From Paracoccus benzoatiresistens (GTDB lineage Bacteria > Pseudomonadota > Alphaproteobacteria > Rhodobacterales > Rhodobacteraceae), in assembly GCF_026913015.1 (NCBI RefSeq), contig NZ_JAPTYD010000037.1:1-34309 (forward strand): DNA of 34,309 nucleotides, in the 5' to 3' direction. Both the position numbers and the translations under genes were made by a program. Numbering within the stretch: the stretch's first letter is position 1; each line of letters opens with the position of its first letter. Below, piece by piece: positions 16,748 through 23,738 of this stretch. The notes under the pieces were generated by a model. That model did not search any database. It saw only the letters and a program-made list of their open reading frames with translations, and was not told where the DNA came from.

Positions 16748-17667
16748 AGCAGATCGCCCTTGTTCTGCCCGAGATCTTCGAAGGAGGCATCTTGCTAAGG
16801 GTGCTGGAAAGGCTCGCACGCCGGCAGCCGTTGCGGGTTCGGCTGTGTTCCCAAGAGCAGCAGTTGTCGGCTTGCCAGTCGCACCTGCTAGGACAGCTCC
16901 AAGCGATAAATGCGGCGACTTCACCGCATTTGTGCGTCACCATGGACTGTCTGCAAGCAATTAAGCCCGACCTAGTCCTTGTCGCATGCACAACACCAGA
17001 TGCGGCGCGCCCGGTATCACGGAAACTGGTGCAGGACCTGTCCCGGCGATCGCCTTTACCGGTCTGGATCATGAACGCACAAACCGGTCCCCCATGCAGG
17101 GTGACCGCGCTGATCGATCCCTACAAGGAAAGCCGCTTCGATCCCTGTTTGGCCGCCGACGTGTTGCGCCTGTCCTTCAAGCTGGCGCGCGCACTGGACA
17201 TCCCGATGGACATCATGAATGTCTGGTATTTCCGTGATGAAGGACTTCTCCGATCCTGGAGGATCAGGATGCCCGAGCAGGAGGTGGCCGCGAGACGGCG
17301 AAGGGCAGCGTGGATAGCTCAAGCTGACCTTGGCAGAGTGCTGTCGACGCTTCCGCCCGAACTTACATGGCACGAGCTTCACTGTCTGCAGGGGCCGGTG
17401 ATTGACGGGCTGGAAGGCGCCCTACCCGCAGACACGCTTGTCGTCACCGGGTCGGAAGGCCGAGATGGCTGGGCTGCAAGGCTTCAGCCGAACCTGGCCG
17501 AGTGTCTCTGCCGCCGGACTACAGCGCAGATCGTCATCGTCAAGAAACCTCATGCCCCCACCAAGGCCTCTTTGGACGAGGCAACCCTGCACGGTCCTTC
17601 CAATGACAAAACACTTGGCCCAAACTCTGAAGATCAGTTGCGGAAGAAGAGGTTCGGCTCTCCCTAA
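16744..17667 (+). CDS. UspE-like universal stress protein coupled to the Mrp operon
   Basis: The 307-residue protein resembles tandem-domain UspE in 'PLPVWIMNAQTG', 'VTALIDPYKESRFDPCLAAD' and the C-terminal 'DTLVVTGSEGRDGWAARL' with 'AQIVIVKKPH'. The first domain lacks a clear ATP-binding loop, while the second keeps a degenerate one. The last 40 or so residues are a polar tail without resemblance. The start overlaps the mrpG stop by 4 nt, so it is produced together with the antiporter and may modulate it (inference). IS30 debris begins about 110 nt downstream. Confidence 0.75.
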   Translation: MKQIALVLPEIFEGGILLRVLERLARRQPLRVRLCSQEQQLSACQSHLLGQLQAINAATSPHLCVTMDCLQAIKPDLVLVACTTPDAARPVSRKLVQDLSRRSPLPVWIMNAQTGPPCRVTALIDPYKESRFDPCLAADVLRLSFKLARALDIPMDIMNVWYFRDEGLLRSWRIRMPEQEVAARRRRAAWIAQADLGRVLSTLPPELTWHELHCLQGPVIDGLEGALPADTLVVTGSEGRDGWAARLQPNLAECLCRRTTAQIVIVKKPHAPTKASLDEATLHGPSNDKTLGPNSEDQLRKKRFGSP

Positions 17668-17779
17668 GCCGCCATTCGCTACTGCGGCATCTAAAGACCG
17701 TTTTTCCAAACGGGAGCACTTTACGTCCATTGCAGAGGGTTGGACGCGCTGGCCCAAATGCGACTTTGCTTGCCGGGAG

Positions 17780-18015
17780 AGTTTCACGCGTCTGTAGCCG
17801 CGTCCCAGCAGGTTGGCCTTGAACACTTCGGCAGGTGTCCGGAAGCCGAGGCACTTGCGCGGCGTGGCATTGAGGCCAGCACAGAACTGACGGAGTTCCT
17901 CCTGAGAGTGCGAGTTCGGATCGGTGTCGCGGCACAGTTAGCGTCTGATACGCTTGTTGGCGTTCTTCACAGCACCTTTCCGCCAAGATGACTGCGCCTC
18001 GCAAAACATGGGGGT
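17780..18015 (-). pseudogene. IS30-family transposase C-terminal remnant with nonsense codon
   Basis: The minus strand reads 'MFCEAQSSWRKGAVKNANKR', 'IRR', a TAA stop, then 'LCRDTDPNSHSQEELRQF', 'LNATPRKCLGFRTPAEVFKA'. This is the IS30-type catalytic end (SPWxKGxxENxN and RPRKxLGxxTPAEVF). Only the last third survives, it carries an in-frame TAA near 17939, and the front is cut where the IS110 element begins. Confidence 0.75.
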
Positions 18016-18128
18016 AATCGCGCGTCGCGTTTCTCGGGCTCTGTGTCGTGGACCCGAGCCGCCGCCCGATATGGTGGGGCCGCCGAGCCGATGAACGGCC
18101 TGGTCGCGCCATGGAATGGAGAATGACC

Positions 18129-19016
18129 ATGGACCAGTATGTCGCACTTGATGTCTCTCTGAAGGACACAACGATCTCGATCCGCCAGGGCGGGCGCCGA
18201 GTCTGGCGAGGGAGACGCCCTCTGACCCGCACGCCGTTGCCCGGACCATTCGCAAGCACGCTGCTCAACCCCAGAAGGTCATCTTCGAGAGCGGCCCGCT
18301 GGCGACCTGGTTCTTTCACGCCTTGACGGAAGAAGGACTGCCCGCGATCTGCATCGAAGCGCGTCACGCTCAGAAGATACCCAGAGAGACCCTCAACAAG
18401 ACGGATGCGAATGACGCAGATAGTTTGGCGCAGTTGGCTGAGGCTGGCTTCTACAAGGCTGTGCGGGTCAAGTCATTCGGAGCCATGCGGATCCGCACGC
18501 TCATTGAGGCGCGTGCTCAGCCTCTGGACATGACGACCCAGCTGACCAACCAGATCCGTCGCTTCATGAAGATCTTTGGGGTCATCATACCGAAAGGCAC
18601 TGGGCGCGTCTTCGATTTCCACGACCGAAAGCTGGTGGCAGATGATAGCCTGCTGGCACAGATCATCTTGCCGCTGCTGGAGGTCTGGCTCGAGTTGCGC
18701 AAACGTGCCGCCTGTCTGGGTCAGCACCTGCTTGCCACGGCACGGCAAAGCTCGGCCACGAAACGTCTCATGACAATACCCGGCATCGGCGCCATCACAG
18801 CGATCCCTTATGTTGCTGCGGTCGAACATTCGGACAACTTCTGGAACTCCCGTGCCGCCGGATCCTGCCTTGGCCCGACCTCCCGCCGGTATCGGTCTGG
18901 CGAGGCTGATTATGACGGTCATATCTCGCGACGAGGTGACCGCCGACTGCGCGGGTTGCTCTATGAGGAAGCGGCTGGTGCGTAGGGTCATGGCGGTGAC
19001 ATTGGTAGGGCGTTGA
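18129..19016 (+). pseudogene. IS110-family transposase, frameshifted and truncated
   Basis: The N-terminal piece 'MDQYVALDVSLKDTTIS' carries the first DEDD Asp. After about residue 30 the frame is lost and resumes one frame over as 'DPHAVARTIRKHAAQ', 'VIFESGPLATWFFHALTEEG', 'EARHAQKIP' and 'NKTDANDADSLAQLAEAGF', with the remaining acidic residues. The Transposase_20 part follows ('RLMTIPGIGAITAIPYVAAV', 'RYRSGEADYDGHISRRGDRR'). A second shift comes near 18960 and the ordinary C-terminus is missing. The roughly 110 bp before the ATG would be the left end, where IS110 elements encode their guide (bridge) RNA; no structure was assigned. Confidence 0.8.
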
Positions 19017-19084
19017 CGATGTGACCGCCCCCCGACCTTCTCTTTGCCGACCGGGACTAGAAGGAGGAGGTCTATATAACTCAC

Positions 19085-19915
19085 TCAATGCGCCAACAGT
19101 GTCGCAATTCGAAGATCCGCCAACACGCCTTTCGTTGCTCCTCCCAGTACAAAGTCCCGAAGTCGGGAGTGCCCGAAGCCGCCCATTGCGAGAAGCTGTG
19201 CGCCTTCTTCAATCGCAGCATCCTGTAGTGCTTTCGCTATCGACCTACCCTCAAGCCTGAGGCTCATAGCCTTGGCGACGTAACCTCGCAGTTCAAGCGA
19301 AGCTGCGAGGGTCTCGGCGATGCCGGAACTACTGAGCGCTTTCTCATCCTGGACAGTCAGGACCGTTATCCTTCCGCCATCCGCCAGGAGTCGCAGTGCA
19401 TCGCCGAGCGCGCGTGCCGCAACATGGCTCCCATCCCAGGCGATGGCGAGGTGATGGACCTGCTCGAACTGCGCTGGCTGAGGCACGAGAATAACTGGGA
19501 GGCCAGAACCGAAGACCAGTGACTGCGCCATGTCTTGCGATGAAACAGAAGAACAAGGCACGAGCGCAAGATCGAAGTAGCGGGACTCAACGGTGGCCGC
19601 TTCTAGCGCCCCTCCCATCACCGGCTGGTGGTGGACAAAATGAATGGCTCTGTTGCCCTTTGCCCCTGCCTCGATCAAGGCGCGCAGCCGCTGGCATTCT
19701 GCCTTGCTGCGGTCTTCGGCAGCGCGGGCCATCTCTTCAACGTTGATCAGGAAATCGCCCCAAGGCAAAGCGACGGGTGGAATGTCCACCGCGAACGTGG
19801 CGACGTGCATCTCGCACCCCAGCGTCTCAGCCAGACCAATGGTGGCCAGGATTGCAGCGTCTGAAGGGGCTTCGGGATAGGTGTTCAAGGGAATGTAGGC
19901 GATGCGATCAGGCAT
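19085..19915 (-). CDS. Universal stress protein (intact paralogue of the broken gene at 5536-6368)
   Basis: The protein has 276 residues with a degenerate N-terminal USP domain (about 1-135, 'MPDRIAYIPLNTYPEAPSD') and a C-terminal UspA domain (about 145-276). The latter shows 'AIAWDGSHVAARALGDAL' and the nucleotide-binding-like 'MGGFGHSRLRDFVLGGATKG'. GGAG lies upstream of the ATG. It follows the USP gene at 19997-20857 after 81 nt on the same strand and is probably co-transcribed from the FNR-like promoter region at 20916. The IS110 remnant ends about 70 bp beyond its 3' end. Confidence 0.9.
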   Translation of the reverse strand: MPDRIAYIPLNTYPEAPSDAAILATIGLAETLGCEMHVATFAVDIPPVALPWGDFLINVEEMARAAEDRSKAECQRLRALIEAGAKGNRAIHFVHHQPVMGGALEAATVESRYFDLALVPCSSVSSQDMAQSLVFGSGLPVILVPQPAQFEQVHHLAIAWDGSHVAARALGDALRLLADGGRITVLTVQDEKALSSSGIAETLAASLELRGYVAKAMSLRLEGRSIAKALQDAAIEEGAQLLAMGGFGHSRLRDFVLGGATKGVLADLRIATLLAH

Positions 19916-19996
19916 AACGGGATCTCCTTTGTCGGTTTCAGGCGATTGACCGGAGAATGTGCTGGACGAACCGTGTCCAATCTTCCGGGTCGATGA

Positions 19997-20857
19997 TCAG
20001 GCAAGCACCGTGGGCATGACGAGGACGTCACATTGAGCGTCCCTCAGCACCTGCGTCGCCACGCTGCCCAGCACCATGCGGGAGACCGCCCCTTTGCCCT
20101 GCGTCGAGATGACGATCAGATCCGCATTCACCTCTCCGGCAGTTTTGAGGATTTCATCTGCGACGGTCGTCTCTTCGTGGCGAACGATTCGCTCGGCCTG
20201 GCCGATCCCGGCACGTCCGATGAACTGCGCCAGTTCCTGCCTCGCTTTGCGGGAGAGGTTCTCCAGGTAGTCGCGCTGTCCTTCCTCTCCCATGCTGTCG
20301 GACATCAGGAGGCGCAACGCGGGTACGTCGAAGACGTAAAGGAGCGAGCGCGTTGCATCGCCCGCAATCCCGCCCGCGAGAAAGCGCCTGAGCGCGTTGA
20401 CTGCATGTTCAGACAGGTCCGTCGTCATCAGCACATGGCGCCAAAGGCCGACAGGAGGTCCATTCGCCATCAGCACCGGGCAGTGCACCGTACGGATCGT
20501 GCGTTCCGCCGTCGTTCCGACAAAGGCATCGCGAAGGACCTGACGACGATGCCGCCCGATGACCAAAAGGTCGGGAGCCGCTTCCGCAGCCGCCTTGACG
20601 ATGCCGACAAAGGGATCGTCAAGGCGGATCCCGGTCGTGCAGACGACACTGTCCATATCCTTCAAGGTCAGGGCAAGTTCTCCCAGCAGCTGGCGCGCAT
20701 GGTTGACCTCGTGATTGACGATCGGGCGTGGTCGATCTTCGTCGACGACATGCAGGATATCCAGGGCGGCCCCGTGCTGGCGGGCCAGGATGACCGCCCG
20801 GCGCAATGCACGGTCCGACCGTTCGGAAAAATCCGTGGCCAACATGATGCGCTGCAT
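19997..20857 (-). CDS. Universal stress protein, two UspA domains
   Basis: The 286-residue protein has domain 1 'MQRIMLATDFSERSDRALRR' to 'LLVIGRHRRQVLRDAFVGTT' and domain 2 'VLMTTDLSEHAVNALRRF' to 'ISTQGKGAVSRMVLGSVATQ'. Both keep the G-2x-G-9x-G-S/T type ATP loop fairly well. ATG 20857 is chosen over an extension to 20929 because homology starts there and GGAGG precedes it. The start lies about 65 nt from the centre of the FNR-like site at 20916. Related low-oxygen-induced USPs in other proteobacteria support anaerobic survival (family knowledge); the role here is inferred. Confidence 0.92.
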   Translation of the reverse strand: MQRIMLATDFSERSDRALRRAVILARQHGAALDILHVVDEDRPRPIVNHEVNHARQLLGELALTLKDMDSVVCTTGIRLDDPFVGIVKAAAEAAPDLLVIGRHRRQVLRDAFVGTTAERTIRTVHCPVLMANGPPVGLWRHVLMTTDLSEHAVNALRRFLAGGIAGDATRSLLYVFDVPALRLLMSDSMGEEGQRDYLENLSRKARQELAQFIGRAGIGQAERIVRHEETTVADEILKTAGEVNADLIVISTQGKGAVSRMVLGSVATQVLRDAQCDVLVMPTVLA

Positions 20858-20915
20858 GGCGTGCCCTCCTGTCCTCGGCGTGAGCGAATGGAAACACGAC
20901 CAGTTGGTTCGCTGA

Positions 20916-20956
20916 TTGATGCAGGTCAATCACACGCGACAATGTTTCGCTATTCT
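20916..20956 (+). promoter_or_regulatory. FNR-like site and -10 element between USP genes and the HTH-Kef operon
   Basis: TTGAT-GCAG-GTCAA (20916-20929) differs from the FNR consensus at one base. TATTCT at 20951-20956 lies exactly where the -10 of a class II promoter would fall, with transcription starting near 20964 toward the HTH gene. The leftward USP genes may share the site, but no clear -10 was seen in that direction. Confidence 0.65.
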
Positions 20957-20985
20957 TCACCAAAGCTCACGAAAGGCGGAAGACC

Positions 20986-21225
20986 GTGCCGCAGGACCAG
21001 TATCAAACCGTCCGGGAGGTGGCCGACCGCCTGAAGGTCGCCGAGGCGACCGTGCGCCACTGGATCAAGAAGGGTCAGCTCCGCGCGATCGACATCGGCA
21101 AGGGCTGGCGCATCGCCGATTCCGATTTGGCCGACTTCCTGACCGCCCATCAGACAGCACCGAAGTTGCCGAGGGAAATCCTGAACGGCAGAGGCCCGGA
21201 GGGGGATGCCAAGTGCCGGACCTGA
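20986..21225 (+). CDS. Small HTH (excisionase/MerR-like, HTH_17) DNA-binding protein
   Basis: This 79-residue protein is almost entirely one HTH_17 domain: 'TVREVADRLKVAEATVRHWI', then 'GQLRAIDIGKGWRIADSDLA'. Such domains occur in phage excisionases and in small regulators; no integrase is nearby, so a regulatory role is more likely. It starts with GTG after GGCGGAAG. The stop overlaps the Kef gene by 13 nt, so it heads the HTH-Kef-SDR-ATPase unit. The copy at 6507 is its near twin. Confidence 0.85.
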   Translation: MPQDQYQTVREVADRLKVAEATVRHWIKKGQLRAIDIGKGWRIADSDLADFLTAHQTAPKLPREILNGRGPEGDAKCRT

Positions 21226-22961
21226 CCACTTTTTCCGAAGTTGCCCTGCTTCTGGTCATGGCTGCCGCCATCGGCCTTGTCGGCACGCTGGCCCGGCAGC
21301 CGCTGATCGTCAGCTTTATCGCTGTTGGGCTGATCGCGGGGCCATCGGCACTGGATGTCGTGCACTCGGATGCCCAGATCGACCTTCTGTCGGAACTCGG
21401 GATTGCGGTCCTTCTGTTCCTGGTCGGCATCAAGCTGGACCTGAAGTTGATCCGGTCGCTGGGGATGGTCTCGGTGATGACGGGCCTGGGGCAGGTGATC
21501 TGCACCGCCTTCTTCGGCTACCTTATCGGCCTGGGCCTGGGGCTGGGCCATGTCACAAGCCTCTATGTCGCAGTGGCCCTGGCCTTTTCCTCGACCATCA
21601 TCGTGGTCAAGATGCTGTCCGACCGGCGCGAGATCGACGCACTGCACGGCCAGATTGCGCTTGGCATCCTAATCGTGCAGGATCTGGCCGTAATTTTCGC
21701 GATGATCGCGCTGTCGGCCTCCGGCATCGGCACGGATGCGCATGGCGGGTCCGAGGGTAGGTCCGTTGTGTCGGTCCTGTTCTGGGGGCTGGTCCTGGTG
21801 GCGGCCATGGTCCTGTTTGCGCGCCATGTCGCCAATCCGTTAACCGAACGGCTGGCGCGCGTGCCCGAGCTTCTGGTCGTTTTCGCCATCGCGCTGGCCA
21901 CGGTGTCAGCGGCCGTCACCGATGTCGCGGGCCTGGGCAAAGAGGTCGGCGGCCTGCTTGCCGGGGTGGCGCTTGCCTCGACGGGCTATCGCGAGACGAT
22001 CTCGGCCCGGCTTGCACCACTGCGGGACTTTCTCTTGTTGTTCTTCTTTGTGGCCTTGGGCGGCGCGCTGGACCTGACCCTTCTGGGCGGGCAGATCGTT
22101 GCTGCACTGGTCTTGTCGGTCTTCGTGCTGATCGGCAAGCCCTTGATCATCTTGGGCATGACCGGCGCCATGGGCTACCGCAAGCGCAGCGGGTTTCTGG
22201 CTGGGCTGACAGTGGCGCAGATCAGCGAGTTCTCGTTGATCTTTGTCGCCATGGGCTTGTCTCTAGGCCATGTGACCGAGGACGTGCTTGGCCTTGTCAC
22301 CATGGTCGCCGTCGTGACCATCGCGGCCTCGACATACATGATCACCTATTCGCACCAGCTTTACACGGTGTTCGAGCCGCTGCTTGGCATCTTCGAACGC
22401 GGGCGAACGCCGAAAGAGCCCCTGGACGCCGACGCAGCCAAGGCCAGCAGCTACAAGGTCATCATCTTTGGTCTTGGCCGGTTCGGCACTGCAATCGGGC
22501 TGCGGTTGCACAAACGGGGCATCCGGGTGCTGGGCGTAGACTTCAACCCGCAAGCGGTGCGTCGGTGGCGCGGCCTTGGACTTGAGGCAGATTTCGGCGA
22601 TGCCGGCGATCCTGAGTTCGTCTCGGAACTGCCGTTCCGCGGGGTGGAGTGGATGGTGTCGACAGTGCCGATCCACCCGACGGGCCTCAGCCACGAAGAC
22701 ACCCGCCGGACCCTGATCCAGCTGGCACGGTCTGCCGGGTTTTCCGGGCGGATGGCGGCTGCCTCGCACAGTGCAGGTGACACGGAGGTGCTGTTCGGCG
22801 CAGGTGTCGATTTGGTGCTGGAGCCTTTCCAGGATGCCGCTGACCGCGCCGTTGAGCTGCTGCGTGGTGCCACCGCAGAACAGCGCACCGAGTTCCCCCA
22901 GATCGCCGCCGAGGGTCGCGAACCGGGTGATCACGCTTACCTCGTTGACGCGAAAGGATGA
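21213..22961 (+). CDS. Kef-type (CPA2) monovalent cation/proton antiporter with RCK domain
   Basis: The protein has 582 residues. The Na+/H+ exchanger domain (about 5-390) shows 'PLIVSFIAVGLIAGPSAL', 'ELGIAVLLFLVGIKLDLKL' and 'LAFSSTIIVVKMLSD', and the later 'FLAGLTVAQISEFSLIFVAM'. An RCK/TrkA-N nucleotide-binding domain starts near 416 with 'VIIFGLGRFGTAIGLRL'. Members exchange K+ or Na+ for H+ and are gated by nucleotide or glutathione ligands. The GTG at 21213, after GGAGGGGGATGCCAA, is chosen; it overlaps the HTH gene, and earlier in-frame codons lie inside it. The SDR gene follows after 5 nt. Confidence 0.9.
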   Translation: MPDLTTFSEVALLLVMAAAIGLVGTLARQPLIVSFIAVGLIAGPSALDVVHSDAQIDLLSELGIAVLLFLVGIKLDLKLIRSLGMVSVMTGLGQVICTAFFGYLIGLGLGLGHVTSLYVAVALAFSSTIIVVKMLSDRREIDALHGQIALGILIVQDLAVIFAMIALSASGIGTDAHGGSEGRSVVSVLFWGLVLVAAMVLFARHVANPLTERLARVPELLVVFAIALATVSAAVTDVAGLGKEVGGLLAGVALASTGYRETISARLAPLRDFLLLFFFVALGGALDLTLLGGQIVAALVLSVFVLIGKPLIILGMTGAMGYRKRSGFLAGLTVAQISEFSLIFVAMGLSLGHVTEDVLGLVTMVAVVTIAASTYMITYSHQLYTVFEPLLGIFERGRTPKEPLDADAAKASSYKVIIFGLGRFGTAIGLRLHKRGIRVLGVDFNPQAVRRWRGLGLEADFGDAGDPEFVSELPFRGVEWMVSTVPIHPTGLSHEDTRRTLIQLARSAGFSGRMAAASHSAGDTEVLFGAGVDLVLEPFQDAADRAVELLRGATAEQRTEFPQIAAEGREPGDHAYLVDAKG

Positions 22962-22966
22962 GGGCC

Positions 22967-23737
22967 ATGAACAGACTTGTTGGTAAGACTGCCGCCGTGA
23001 CCGGGGGCGCCGTTGGCATTGGCCGCGCCTGTGTGGAACGTATGGCCGAAGAAGGGGCCAGGGTCGCGATCTTCGACGTGATGGGGGCCGACGGGCAGGC
23101 ACTTGCCGATGCGCTGACCGCCAGCGGTCATGACGTCGGGTTCTGGCTTGTCGATGTCTCGGACGAGGCGGCGGTGAAGGCCGCCATCGACGCCGCCGCC
23201 GCCCGGTTCGGCGGGCTTCAGGTGATCGTCAACAACGCGGGCATCTCCGGCAGCCCCAAGCCCACCGACCAGGTAACCGAGGCAGAATGGGACCGGGTGC
23301 AGGCGGTGAACGTGAAGGGTGTGTTCTTCGGCACCAAGCACGCGATCCCGCATCTGCGCGCGGCTGGCACGGGGTCGATTATCAACCTGTCCTCCATCGC
23401 CGGGCTGATCGGCGTCGGCGGCATCGCGCCCTATCATGCCTCAAAGGGCGCGGTGCGGCTGATGTCTAAGAACGACGCCATCACCTATGCGCCCGAGCGG
23501 ATCCGCGTGAACTCGATCCATCCGGCCTATATCTGGACGCCGATGGTGGAAAACCACCTGCGCGCCACAGCCCCCGACCTGGAGGCGGCAAAAGTCGCGG
23601 CCGCCGCGGCCCATCCCATCGGGAACATGGGCGAACCCGACGACATTGCCTGGGCGGTGGTCTGGTTGGCCTCTGACGAGGCGAAGTTCGTCACCGGCGC
23701 CGAGATCGTCATCGACGGCGGCTACACGGCCCGATGA
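22967..23737 (+). CDS. Short-chain dehydrogenase/reductase
   Basis: This 256-residue classical SDR has the cofactor loop 'TGGAVGIGRA' (TGxxxGxG) near 14-22, 'NNAG' near 88, the catalytic Ser in 'IINLSSIAG' and 'YHASK' (YxxxK) near 155. The usual Asp after the second strand ('AIFDVMGADG') suggests NAD(H) preference. Substrate unknown. ATG 22967, preceded by GAGG, is preferred; the ATG at 22958 overlaps the Kef stop and is an alternative. The ATPase gene follows after one base, so the SDR lies inside an ion-transport operon. Confidence 0.88.
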   Translation: MNRLVGKTAAVTGGAVGIGRACVERMAEEGARVAIFDVMGADGQALADALTASGHDVGFWLVDVSDEAAVKAAIDAAAARFGGLQVIVNNAGISGSPKPTDQVTEAEWDRVQAVNVKGVFFGTKHAIPHLRAAGTGSIINLSSIAGLIGVGGIAPYHASKGAVRLMSKNDAITYAPERIRVNSIHPAYIWTPMVENHLRATAPDLEAAKVAAAAAHPIGNMGEPDDIAWAVVWLASDEAKFVTGAEIVIDGGYTAR

Positions 23738-23738
23738 C

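Noticed and set aside
20986..21225. HTH gene as a phage excisionase marking a prophage or integrative element
   Set aside because: There is no integrase, attachment site or phage gene nearby. The gene overlaps the Kef antiporter gene, so a regulator fits better.
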